Assembly: GCF_010975035.1 (NCBI RefSeq)
Contig: NZ_JAAIUV010000012.1
Location: forward strand, 1 to 64,000
Reading direction: 5' to 3'
Origin: Neobacillus thermocopriae
GTDB lineage: Bacteria; Bacillota; Bacilli; Bacillales; Cytobacillaceae
DNA: 64,000 bases
The position numbers and the translations under genes are program-made. Positions within the stretch are counted from its first letter, which is position 1. The number at the start of each line of letters is the position of its first letter. The notes under the pieces were generated by a model, which saw only the letters and a list, made by a program, of their open reading frames with translations, did no database searches and was not told where the DNA came from. This document shows positions 49,238-57,818 of this stretch, piece by piece.

Positions 49238-50237
49238 GCTCGTCACTCCCCTCCTTAATTGTATGTAGGAAACAGCGCACTTCATGTCCATCATTTTCCG
49301 TTTGATGGAGAATAGGGGACTCGTGACGGCACTTTTCAAAAGCATCCGCACATCTGGCAGCAAAACGGCACCCTTTGATAACAGACCCTGGTACCGGAAC
49401 CGTCCCTGGTATACTGTAAAGGCGGTCTTTTTTCCCTCTTAAGTCTGGAACTGATTTCAACAATCCTCTCGTGTAAGGATGCTGCGGGTCTTTTAATATC
49501 TTTCGTACATCCCCCTGCTCGACGATTTGTCCAGCATACATTACAATTACTCGCTCACAAATTTCCGCAACAACCCCCAAATCATGAGTGATAAGGATGA
49601 TAGATGTATTCGTTTTTTGGTTTAAGTCTTTCATTAATGCAAGAATTTGGGCTTGAATTGTAACATCAAGGGCTGTAGTCGGTTCGTCCGCGATTAACAC
49701 TCTAGGATTACACGCCATTGCCATGGCAATCATAACCCGCTGCCTCATTCCTCCTGATAACTGGTGAGGATGCTCTATTAAAATCCCTTCCGCTCTCGGA
49801 ATCCCGACCAGCTTCAGCAATTCTACACTTCTTGCTTTCGCCTCTGCCTTAGAGAGGTTCGTATGTAATCGGATCGCTTCCATCAACTGATTTCCTATAG
49901 TAAATAACGGATTTAAAGAGGTCATCGGTTCTTGGAAAATCATTGAAATCTGGTTTCCCCGGATTTTCCGCCATTCTTTTTCAGAAATATTGGTTAAATT
50001 CTTTCCATTAAAGATAATTTCGCCTTTTTCAATTTTTCCCGGTGGTGAGGGAATCAGTCCCATCGATGCGAGGGAAGTGACACTCTTTCCGCTACCAGAT
50101 TCCCCGACTATTCCAAGAATCTCTCCTTCTTTTAATTCAAAACTTACTCCGTCAACTGCCGTTACCAACTTCTTTCCGGATTGAAACGAAATCTTTAAGT
50201 CATTTATTCGAAGAATTGGTTCTTTACTCACATTCAC
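49218..50237 (-). CDS. Peptide ABC transporter ATP-binding protein, DppD/OppD family
   Basis: A 339-residue ATPase, first gene of the importer operon. Walker [19 protein letters not shown]-loop, signature LSGGMRQRV, Walker [13 protein letters not shown] and the C-terminal Cys motif [14 protein letters not shown] are present. Two GTG starts compete (50237 and 50231); the second has better spacing from AGGT. A TTGACA at 50338-50333 with TAAAAA after 16 nt may be the operon promoter. Confidence 0.93.
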   Translation of the reverse strand: MNVSKEPILRINDLKISFQSGKKLVTAVDGVSFELKEGEILGIVGESGSGKSVTSLASMGLIPSPPGKIEKGEIIFNGKNLTNISEKEWRKIRGNQISMIFQEPMTSLNPLFTIGNQLMEAIRLHTNLSKAEAKARSVELLKLVGIPRAEGILIEHPHQLSGGMRQRVMIAMAMACNPRVLIADEPTTALDVTIQAQILALMKDLNQKTNTSIILITHDLGVVAEICERVIVMYAGQIVEQGDVRKILKDPQHPYTRGLLKSVPDLRGKKDRLYSIPGTVPVPGSVIKGCRFAARCADAFEKCRHESPILHQTENDGHEVRCFLHTIKEGSDEHVRVTS

Positions 50238-50366
50238 ACCTGCCTGAAATTAATTTATAATTCAAAAATATAACAATATAGTAAATTTATATATAATCAG
50301 ATTATTTTTATTTTTACTTTTTTATCGAAAATTGTCAATAATGAATTTTTAAAAATTTAAAAAATT

Positions 50367-50416
50367 GGGTATTTTCATTAGAACAGTAAAACGTTAAAGC
50401 ACTAATGAAAATACCC
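50367..50416. terminator. Hairpin terminator downstream of the MerR-type regulator
   Basis: GGGTATTTTCATTAG / CTAATGAAAATACCC, a 15-bp perfect stem with a 20-nt loop, followed leftward by AATTTTTTAAATTTTT. Confidence 0.8.
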
Positions 50417-50460
50417 TCAAAAAGAGATTATATTATTTTAAGAAAAGTTTTTATGAAATA

Positions 50461-51225
50461 TTATTGTTTTATTCCCGTATATACAAGAATAGCCTCTCTT
50501 AAAAATTCCGCAGTACCTGGCTGTTCTTTATCATAGTAGGCTTTGAATCTTTCATCGTCTACATACATTTGAGCTAAACCAGCATGGGCTTCTTTGCTAT
50601 ATTCAGGCCAAAAATACATAAGCCATTTTTTATGCAGATCGGCTGCCTTTTGAGCGAGCTCTCCTTTAGGATCACCCGTTTTAAATGCTTCAGCCAATGT
50701 CTGAGTAACTTGTTTTTCCAAGTGAGTTACCTCTTCATATTGCTCTTTTGTCATATTTCGGAATTTCTCATTAGATTTTTCTACCACTTCTTCCCCATAC
50801 TTTTCTCGAATTTCTTTTCCATATTTCTTTTCGTTTTCTTCAAGCATTTTATTCTTAAAGCCTTCAAACTTTTCTTTATCCGACATGTGAATTCTCCCTT
50901 CTTTTGCAGCGATTGTCTTTTTGACATTCGCAATTAATAAATCTAATTGTTTTCGTTTTTCGAGGAGCTTTTTCAGATGTTCTTCCAGTGCTTTAGCACC
51001 ATCAAAGGAAGGGTCTGTCATGATCGACTTAATATCATCCAAACAAACACCTAATTCTCGATAAAATAGAATTTGCTGCAAACGGTCCACTTCCCTTTGA
51101 CCATAAATCCGATATCCTGAAGAATTGATTCTTGCCGGCTTAAGAATACCAATTTCATCATAATATCGAATGGTTCTCGTACTAATACCCGCTAAATTTG
51201 CAAGCTTCTGCACTGTATACTCCAT
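50461..51225 (-). CDS. MerR family regulator with TipAS domain (Mta/TipA type)
   Basis: A 254-residue activator. Residues 1-70 form the MerR winged helix (YTVQKLANLAGISTRTIRYYDE), followed by a dimerisation coiled coil (about 75-110) and a C-terminal TipAS ligand-binding domain of about 145 residues, resembling B. subtilis Mta and streptomycete TipA, which sense hydrophobic drugs. ATG 51225 has GGAGG 7 nt upstream; ATG 51228 is nearly as good. The promoter has the 19-bp spacer of MerR-activated genes, so self-activation is likely. Drug sensing is inferred. Confidence 0.9.
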   Translation of the reverse strand: MEYTVQKLANLAGISTRTIRYYDEIGILKPARINSSGYRIYGQREVDRLQQILFYRELGVCLDDIKSIMTDPSFDGAKALEEHLKKLLEKRKQLDLLIANVKKTIAAKEGRIHMSDKEKFEGFKNKMLEENEKKYGKEIREKYGEEVVEKSNEKFRNMTKEQYEEVTHLEKQVTQTLAEAFKTGDPKGELAQKAADLHKKWLMYFWPEYSKEAHAGLAQMYVDDERFKAYYDKEQPGTAEFLREAILVYTGIKQ

Positions 51226-51247
51226 CATTTCACCTCCTCTTAAGTAC

Positions 51248-51278
51248 ACAATACACCTTTACGCAACGTTAAGGTCAA
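51248..51278 (-). promoter_or_regulatory. MerR-type promoter with 19-bp spacer and dyad operator
   Basis: Leftward TTGACC (51278-51273), a 19-nt spacer and TATTGT (51253-51248). Between them lies a dyad ACCTTTACG-CAA-CGTTAAGGT (51255-51275) with one mismatch. Overlong spacer plus central dyad is the classic MerR-family arrangement, here for autoregulation. Confidence 0.8.
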
Positions 51279-51800
51279 TTAAAAATTAGCCCATTTTATT
51301 GATTTTTTTTCAAAAAATTAAGAAGGGAACTTCACAAGCGTAATGGAAAAATTAATCCATTCATTTTGTTTCTTTACAGTATTTGTAATTCTCTTTGACC
51401 AAATTATTTATATTAAAGTGGGGAAACACTAAATGAAATAGCTAGATGAAATGATACGATCCAATTGTGAAACAATGCCGGAAGTATTCTTACAGAAATT
51501 AGTTTTTGCACTAACAACAATTATTAAATAAGAAGAAAGCGGTTATGAAACGATATAAAGTAGTACACTCTCATCTTGTTTTCTTAATATAGTAATTATT
51601 AGTTGTTATTACATATTTATTCCATATATAAAAATCATAAATTCACTATTTTCAATGTAGACACCATAATTAACTAAATATAAACGGAATTATCAATTTT
51701 TCCAATATTGGTTTTTATTAATAATTCATTGACGATTCAAATGTTTTTAAATTAAGATAATTATACCCAAATAACATTCATCTTCAGGGGGAATACAAAA
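51279..51800. other. Long AT-rich gap upstream of the POT transporter
   Basis: No complete gene. A short frame at 51433-51531 reads like protein but has TAG as its third codon; it may be a remnant. The 3' part holds a possible promoter for the transporter (TTGACG 51729-51734, 18 nt, TAAGAT 51753-51758) and the ribosome site GGGGG near 51787. Confidence 0.5.
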
Positions 51801-53213
51801 ATGGAAGCTACAATGGATCATCAATCCAAAAAACACCCACCTGGTTTATATCTGTTATTTTTGACAGAAATGTGGGAGCGTTTTAGTTATTACGGTATGA
51901 GAGCCATTCTTATCCTATATCTAACGAAGTCTTTAGTTAGTGGCGGATTAGGAATGAAAGAAAGTACGGCTCTTATGCTTTACGGATTTTTCACTGGAGC
52001 CGTTTATTTTACACCTTTAATTGGTGGTTATTTATCAGACCGATTTTTAGGACAAAGACTTGCCGTTACTATTGGTGGTATTACCATGGCACTCGGAAAC
52101 CTCGTCCTGTTTGCCCACCAAAGTTTTACCGCCGTTTATATTGGATTAGGTTTGTTAATTATCGGTAATGGATTCTTCAAACCAAATATTTCCACCATTG
52201 TTGGTGAACTATATGGTCCAAAAGACAAACGACGAGATGCAGCATTCACAATTTTCTACATGGGTATTAATACGGGCGCATTCTTCGCACCATTAGTCAT
52301 TGGAGCCATTACAGATAAATGGTTTGCCGTTCAAGCAAACGGAGTTATTGAATATGGTTATAAGTATGGTTTCCTAGCTTCAGCAATTGGTATGGTAATT
52401 GGTCAAATATTATTTAATGCATTAGGAAATCGCTTCTTAGGTGATATTGGTAAAAAACCTGTTGGTAAGCCGAATGTTTCCAATACAGGAGCAGTTGAAA
52501 AACAAAAAATGACGAAAGTCGAAAAGAACAGAACAACGGTCATTTTCATATTAGCGGCATTCGTTGTGTTCTTCTGGGCTGGATTTGAACAAGCTGGGGG
52601 AGCACTAAGCATTTATACGGATAAATTTATTGACCGTACAGTTTTTGGATGGGAAGTTCCAACTTCTTGGTTCCAATCCATTAATCCATTATTTATCGTA
52701 ATCTTTGCACCAATTGTTTCTATGTTATGGGTTAAATTATCTAATTCGAAACGTGGAGACTTGGCCGTTCCAACAAAAATGGGATTGGGTATGATTATGC
52801 TTGGTCTTGGTTTTATCGTATTACTATTTGCGATCATGCAAACAGGTAGCGACGAAACCAATATTACTGTAAAAGCAAATATCCTTTTTATCGTTCTCAC
52901 TTATTTCTTCCATACTATTGGTGAGTTATTCTTAAATCCAGTTGGTCTGTCCTTTGTAAGTAAATATGCACCAGTTAAATTTTCATCTTTATTAATGGCT
53001 GTTTGGATGGCAAGCTCCTTTGTCGCCAATATTATTGCCGGACAATTAGGTGCTCTTACTGAAAGTATGGGATACTTTGAAGTATTCTCAGTAATTGGTG
53101 CTTCTGTCATTGTTCTTGGACTTATTCTCCTATCCATTTCTAAGAAGCTTGTGAAAATGTTAGGAGACGATGATAACGAAAATATGGAAGAGCAAGTTGC
53201 TAAAGCAAACTAA
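51801..53213 (+). CDS. POT/PTR family proton-coupled di/tripeptide transporter (DtpT-like)
   Basis: A 470-residue carrier with about 14 helices. The POT proton-coupling motif ExxERFxYYG appears as EMWERFSYYG near 24-33, and the FYMGINTGAF family signature near 150-159. Imports di- and tripeptides with protons. Monocistronic with its own terminator. Together with the ABC peptide importer 1.5 kb away it gives two routes for peptide uptake. RBS is GGGGGAAT. Confidence 0.95.
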   Translation: MEATMDHQSKKHPPGLYLLFLTEMWERFSYYGMRAILILYLTKSLVSGGLGMKESTALMLYGFFTGAVYFTPLIGGYLSDRFLGQRLAVTIGGITMALGNLVLFAHQSFTAVYIGLGLLIIGNGFFKPNISTIVGELYGPKDKRRDAAFTIFYMGINTGAFFAPLVIGAITDKWFAVQANGVIEYGYKYGFLASAIGMVIGQILFNALGNRFLGDIGKKPVGKPNVSNTGAVEKQKMTKVEKNRTTVIFILAAFVVFFWAGFEQAGGALSIYTDKFIDRTVFGWEVPTSWFQSINPLFIVIFAPIVSMLWVKLSNSKRGDLAVPTKMGLGMIMLGLGFIVLLFAIMQTGSDETNITVKANILFIVLTYFFHTIGELFLNPVGLSFVSKYAPVKFSSLLMAVWMASSFVANIIAGQLGALTESMGYFEVFSVIGASVIVLGLILLSISKKLVKMLGDDDNENMEEQVAKAN

Positions 53214-53224
53214 TTTATATTAAA

Positions 53225-53258
53225 AACGAAGTCAACCTCTTTGGTGACTTCGTTTTTT
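53225..53258. terminator. Terminator between POT transporter and glutaminase
   Basis: AACGAAGTCA / TGACTTCGTT stem with a 10-nt loop and six T rightward; leftward it is followed by CGTTTTTAATAT, so it may serve glsA as well. Confidence 0.8.
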
Positions 53259-53324
53259 ATTTCCGATTTTTTTTACAATGATAAAAAAATAAGGCTCTTA
53301 AATTTCAATTACTTTCCACTGATA

Positions 53325-54254
53325 TTAAAACATACTTAAGCTATAAGTCTTCGATAACAGTTCCAACAATTTAATTCCGGCGATACTATTACCTTTCTCA
53401 TCTAAGGCTGGACCAAAAATCCCGATGCCAAACCGACCAGGTACAGCTCCCATAATTCCTCCTGAAACTCCACTTTTTGCTGGTATCCCGATTTTAATCG
53501 CAAACTCCCCGGAAGCATTATACATACCACAAGTAACCATAAAAGTTTTACAAATACGAGCAACATCTAATGGCATGATTTGTCTGCCACTTTCCGGATC
53601 TACTCCGTCCATTGCAAATACCAAGCCGATTCTTGATAAATCTAAACAGGTCATTTCAATAGCACACTGCTTCGTATATAAATCCATGAGCTCTTCAATA
53701 TCCTCATCGATTATATGATGTTGTTTTAAAAAATAACATAAAGCTCGATTTAAATGTGCCGTTTCAAACTCGGAACGGGCGACCTCAGCACAATAATCAA
53801 TCGATTGATTCCCAGCAAGATCTTGAATAAAGTTAAGAAGTCGTTGAAACCTTTCCTCCACACTGTTTCCTTTAAGCATATGGGTTACGACGAGTGCCCC
53901 TGCGTTAATCATTGGATTTAAAGGTTTGGCAGGGACGGTCGTTTCCAACTTAGCAATCGAATTAAAAGGATCACCAGTAGGTTCCATTCCTACTTTCTCG
54001 AATACATAATTTGGACCTCGATCCATTAATACAAGTGCTAAGCTGATTACCTTTGATATACTTTGTAAAGTGATTTTTCTATCAATATCCCCTGCTGAAA
54101 TACAGTTCCCATCCGGATAGTAAATGGCAATCGACAAATCATTCGGATTCGCTTTTCCGAGTGCTGGGATATAATCAGCAACCTTTCCCTCTTTTGCTAT
54201 CGGCCTTGCCTTTTCTACTAATGCCCTTAAATCATCATTTGATTGACATGCCAT
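53325..54254 (-). CDS. glsA: Glutaminase
   Basis: A 309-residue serine-dependent beta-lactamase-fold enzyme hydrolysing glutamine to glutamate and ammonia. Nucleophile S65 and K68 in QSISK, the [12 protein letters not shown] block and [12 protein letters not shown] loop are conserved; the whole length aligns with Bacillus GlsA. ATG 54254 (MACQSND) has AAGG 9 nt upstream and matches family starts; two ATGs further upstream are less well placed. Monocistronic, close to peptide transporters and with a glutamate role. Confidence 0.94.
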   Translation of the reverse strand: MACQSNDDLRALVEKARPIAKEGKVADYIPALGKANPNDLSIAIYYPDGNCISAGDIDRKITLQSISKVISLALVLMDRGPNYVFEKVGMEPTGDPFNSIAKLETTVPAKPLNPMINAGALVVTHMLKGNSVEERFQRLLNFIQDLAGNQSIDYCAEVARSEFETAHLNRALCYFLKQHHIIDEDIEELMDLYTKQCAIEMTCLDLSRIGLVFAMDGVDPESGRQIMPLDVARICKTFMVTCGMYNASGEFAIKIGIPAKSGVSGGIMGAVPGRFGIGIFGPALDEKGNSIAGIKLLELLSKTYSLSMF

Positions 54255-54439
54255 ACGCATCACCCTTAGTAGTATGGGCAAATGAGTCTAAAGTTAACAA
54301 AAAGATTCGGAAATATTAACTAATCTCCAAAATCTACTTTCGTATTGTCATTTATAATAAAGCAATTCCGTTTACGTTTAATCGATGGAATTGATGAATA
54401 TACTGGTGGATAGTAAATGAAAAAAGGAGACTGATCATA

Positions 54440-54871
54440 ATGTCAGGACCTTCATTATATAAATTGGATGCACATCGTTCCATCCATGAAGGAGTATTTA
54501 CTGAAGGAAGGGATTTACTAGAGCTTTTACTAAAAGTCTTGCAGGAAAAAGCGGATAACTATGAAAAACATGCGTTAATGGCCGCAGAAGCGTTGGTTGA
54601 ACATTGGGAAACCCGATTGATAGCACACGCTGATTCAGAAGAAGAGGGATTTTACTTAGAGAAAGTAAAGCAACATCCAGATTTGCTTGAGAAAGTGACA
54701 TGGTTAAAGCGTGATCATGAGCTTTTTCGGATTATTGTAAAAGAGATTAGAGAGTTACTGCGTGATGGCAAAATAACTGATGAAATCATCGATCGTTTTA
54801 AAGCAATTAGTGTAATAGGAAAGATACATAATGAAGACGAAGAAAAGTATTTGTTTGAAGACCATTCATAA
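54440..54871 (+). CDS. Hemerythrin-like HHE domain protein
   Basis: 143 residues, a four-helix bundle: H12, H16, H55, H63-xxx-E67, H93 and H130-xxx-E134 form the diiron-type ligand pattern of hemerythrin-like proteins. No membrane helix or signal. Such proteins bind O2, NO or iron. AAAAGGAG precedes the ATG by 10 nt. It is convergent with narI at the end of the nitrate reductase operon, so a link to NO or nitrate stress is attractive but only positional. Confidence 0.82.
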   Translation: MSGPSLYKLDAHRSIHEGVFTEGRDLLELLLKVLQEKADNYEKHALMAAEALVEHWETRLIAHADSEEEGFYLEKVKQHPDLLEKVTWLKRDHELFRIIVKEIRELLRDGKITDEIIDRFKAISVIGKIHNEDEEKYLFEDHS

Positions 54872-54910
54872 ACAAATAGAATCGAATTATGACAACTGTT
54901 TCACCATAAA

Positions 54911-54952
54911 CAAAATGTCCTCATGAGCTTGTCATGAGGACATTTTGTTTTG
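54911..54952. terminator. Bidirectional terminator between HHE gene and narI
   Basis: CAAAATGTCCTCATGA / TCATGAGGACATTTTG stem with a 5-nt loop and T-rich sequence on the right; lies between convergent genes. Confidence 0.85.
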
Positions 54953-54976
54953 CTTTAAAAACATTTTTTAAATCCT

Positions 54977-55699
54977 TTAATTTCTCCTATTTACCTCACG
55001 GATCGTTCTCCGAGGTGTTATTTTTCGATACAATACATATTTTCGTGTCAAGTATTCCAGCGGTAAACTCCAAACGTGAACAAGACGGGTAAATGGCCAT
55101 AGCGCAAATAAAATAAACGCTGCAAATACATGAAGCTGAAACCCAATTGGAGCATAAGCTATTAAATCTGGATAAGGCCTAAATGTCAAAATTCCTCTAA
55201 ACCACGGACCAATGGTTGTCCGATAGTCAAATTCTCCGCCAGAAGCAGTATAACCGACCGTATTGGTAAATCCAATCACCACTACTACTCCAATCCAGAG
55301 TAGAGTGAGCAAATCCATTTTGGCACTATTTCTTGCCACTCTCTTATTCGTCATTCGGCGAACAGTTAGTAAAAAGCCACCTATTACTGTGGCCACTCCC
55401 GCCAAGCCACCAAACCAGACTGCTCCGAAATGATACATTTCCTCCGATATCCCAATTGCATCATAAAATCCTTTTGGGATGAGCACTCCTGCTACATGGC
55501 CAAAAAAAACAAAGACAATCCCATAGTGAAAGAGTATACTACCCCATTTTAGTAAAGCGTCTTTATGCAGAAACTCACTTGACTTTGCCGACCAGCCAAA
55601 CTGATCGGTATTATATCGGTAAATATGCCCTAATACAAAGATAGTCAAAGAGATATAAGGAACAACCACCCAAAGAAATATATCAAAATATGTGATCAT
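54977..55699 (-). CDS. narI: Respiratory nitrate reductase gamma subunit (cytochrome b)
   Basis: A 240-residue membrane cytochrome with five helices that oxidises menaquinol and passes electrons to NarH. Heme-ligand histidines are in VLGHIYRY, FFGHVAG, FQLHVFAAF and RLVHVWSLP. The RTTIGPWFRGILTFRP loop is typical. AAGGAGG is 10 nt upstream of the ATG. The protein is slightly longer than B. subtilis NarI (223) because of a basic C-terminal tail (RRTIREVNRRN). Confidence 0.95.
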   Translation of the reverse strand: MITYFDIFLWVVVPYISLTIFVLGHIYRYNTDQFGWSAKSSEFLHKDALLKWGSILFHYGIVFVFFGHVAGVLIPKGFYDAIGISEEMYHFGAVWFGGLAGVATVIGGFLLTVRRMTNKRVARNSAKMDLLTLLWIGVVVVIGFTNTVGYTASGGEFDYRTTIGPWFRGILTFRPYPDLIAYAPIGFQLHVFAAFILFALWPFTRLVHVWSLPLEYLTRKYVLYRKITPRRTIREVNRRN

Positions 55700-55723
55700 A
55701 TCCTACCATCCTCCTTTCACCAA

Positions 55724-56287
55724 TTAACTGGCATGATGATTCATTTTTTGCACTGTCTTCGGAAGTACACTTTCCATTGTCATGACACATATATGAACTA
55801 AATTCATGTATGGATTCTGTTCCTTCTTCAATGCTTCTAGCAAGTTAGTGATTGCTTTCCAATGAATGGCAAATACCTTTTGCGCATACTTAGGCTCTGC
55901 GACCGAAGCAAACTCTAAAATGAGTGGCAAATAATCAGGTAGCTCATTTTCTTTCAAATAAAACCCTGCCTTGGCAAATTCCAATTTTAATCGAACAAAA
56001 GCAGGACCTCGCTCACGGTTATCACCGAAAATTCCATATGTCAAATACAAAGTAGTCGACTCACTTAAATCAAACCATCTTACATAGTTTTCGGTTAACT
56101 CTTCCCAGCTTGTTTTTGATATGTAATCCCAAAAGGCAAGAAACGCCTTTTTTACTTTTTGATCCTCAAGCGAGGAAATCATATCTAACATTTCCTCGCT
56201 TTTAACCCATGCTTGATCAGGATACCTGAGCATGATAGAACATAGTTTAAAAATCAACTGTTTTTCTTCCGTCCATGGCACCACCAA
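55724..56287 (-). CDS. narJ: Nitrate reductase assembly chaperone
   Basis: A 187-residue helical TorD/NarJ-type chaperone that inserts the molybdenum cofactor into NarG. The ENELPDYLPLILEFA segment matches NarJ. The start TTG at 56287 is preferred because GGAGGG stands 9 nt upstream; an ATG 66 nt further upstream lies deep inside narH. Even so, it overlaps the end of narH by 41 nt in another frame, an unusually long overlap. Confidence 0.88.
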   Translation of the reverse strand: MVVPWTEEKQLIFKLCSIMLRYPDQAWVKSEEMLDMISSLEDQKVKKAFLAFWDYISKTSWEELTENYVRWFDLSESTTLYLTYGIFGDNRERGPAFVRLKLEFAKAGFYLKENELPDYLPLILEFASVAEPKYAQKVFAIHWKAITNLLEALKKEQNPYMNLVHICVMTMESVLPKTVQKMNHHAS

Positions 56288-57818
56288 TTTCAAAATCCCT
56301 CCAATATTGTTCACTGAATGCATATAGCTCTTTGGCATCAAAGCTATCCTCACTTACTCTGCAACCATTACAAACTTCCATAAAGTCATATCCTGTAGAG
56401 CCTTGGGCTTCATACATATCACCTGCACGTTCCCGGTGAGATTTCGGAATCACGAAACGGTCATTGTATTTCGCAATGGCTGACAACTCGTATAAATCAA
56501 TAGCACTTTCTTTGGTAAGCCCCGCTGATTCAAGTACTTGTTCATCATATGGTTTATTTAAATGGTAACTTCTCATAAAAGTTCTCATGGCCACCATTTT
56601 TCGTAATACACGTCTTATCACTTCTGTATCACCAGCTGACATAAGATTCGCTAAATACTGAATGGGGATTCGAAATTGGTCAATTGTTGGAAATATCACT
56701 TTTGGATCAAGATTGTCAATGAGACCGCCAAATTGATTAATTATCGGTGAAAGCGGAGGTATGTACCATACCATTGGCAATGTCCGATACTCTGGATGAA
56801 GCGGCAAAGCCACTTTGTGCAAGACAGCAAGTTTATAAACGGGAGATGCTTGAGCTGCTTCAATCCAATCCTCCGGAATTCCTTGAGCTTTGGCCTCTTT
56901 GATAATTTCTGGGTCAAACGGATCCAAGAAAATATTCAGTTGTGCTTCATATAAATCTTTTTCATTTTGGACAGAGGCAGCCGCTGTCACCCGGTCGGCA
57001 TCATACAGCACAACACCAATATAACGAAGGCGGCCGACACAAGTTTCCGAGCAAACGGTCGGTTGACCATTTTCAATCCGCGGAAAGCAGAACGTACATT
57101 TCTCCGCTTTATTTGTTTTCCAGTTATAATAAGTTTTCTTATAAGGACACCCGGTCGTACAAAAACGCCAGCTCCGGCAAGCGTCCTGATCAATGAGGAC
57201 AATTCCATCCTCATCTCTCTTATAAATGGCACCAGAAGGACAAGAGGAAACACATGGCGGATTGATACAGTGCTCACAAATCCGCGGAAGATACATCATA
57301 AATGCCTGGTCAAATTCTTGAATGACTTTGGCATCGACCCCATTCATATTCGGATCTTTCTTTCCCGTCTCATACACACCTGCTAAGTCATCTTCCCAGT
57401 TTGGTCCCCATTGAATGTCCATGTACTCACCAGTTAAAAGTGACTTCGGCCGGGCGACAGGTTGATGTTCCTTGCTTGGACTTTTAATCAAATGATCATA
57501 AGTATATGTCCAAGGCTCATAATAATCATCAATTTTGGTCATGTTTGGATTGTAAAAAATGTTTAAAAGCTTCTGGAGTCGACCACCTGCTTTGAGTTCA
57601 ATTTTTCCATTTCGCAGTTCCCAGCCGCCTTTATGGGTATCTTGATTTTCCCACTCTTTCGGATAGCCGACCCCCGGTTTCGTTTCTACATTGTTCCACC
57701 ACATGTACTCGGCTCCGGGACGGTTCGTCCAAGTATTGTTACAAGTAACACTACATGTATGACAGCCAATACACTTGTCCAAATTCATAACCATCCCGAA
57801 TTGAGCTTTAATTTTCAA
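56247..57818 (-). CDS. narH: Respiratory nitrate reductase beta subunit (Fe-S)
   Basis: A 523-residue electron-transfer subunit. Four cysteine groups: C16, C19, C22, C26 in CIGCHTCSVTC; CEHCINPPCVSSC; CRSWRFCTTGC, where the Trp makes the [3Fe-4S] cluster of NarH; and KCTFCFPRIENG plus CSETCVG. The start TTG at 57818 gives MKIKAQFG and has GAGGTG 7 nt upstream; it overlaps narG by 11 nt. Cytoplasmic, bound to NarI. Confidence 0.96.
   Translation of the reverse strand: MKIKAQFGMVMNLDKCIGCHTCSVTCNNTWTNRPGAEYMWWNNVETKPGVGYPKEWENQDTHKGGWELRNGKIELKAGGRLQKLLNIFYNPNMTKIDDYYEPWTYTYDHLIKSPSKEHQPVARPKSLLTGEYMDIQWGPNWEDDLAGVYETGKKDPNMNGVDAKVIQEFDQAFMMYLPRICEHCINPPCVSSCPSGAIYKRDEDGIVLIDQDACRSWRFCTTGCPYKKTYYNWKTNKAEKCTFCFPRIENGQPTVCSETCVGRLRYIGVVLYDADRVTAAASVQNEKDLYEAQLNIFLDPFDPEIIKEAKAQGIPEDWIEAAQASPVYKLAVLHKVALPLHPEYRTLPMVWYIPPLSPIINQFGGLIDNLDPKVIFPTIDQFRIPIQYLANLMSAGDTEVIRRVLRKMVAMRTFMRSYHLNKPYDEQVLESAGLTKESAIDLYELSAIAKYNDRFVIPKSHRERAGDMYEAQGSTGYDFMEVCNGCRVSEDSFDAKELYAFSEQYWRDFEIGGAMDGRKTVDF

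Noticed and set aside
57060..57200. Trp replacing Cys in the third NarH cluster motif
   Set aside because: This is normal: NarH holds a [3Fe-4S] cluster at that site.
56967..57386. Open frame of 139 codons opposite narH
   Set aside because: Antisense to the Cys-cluster region of NarH; composition and lack of a ribosome site fit a shadow.
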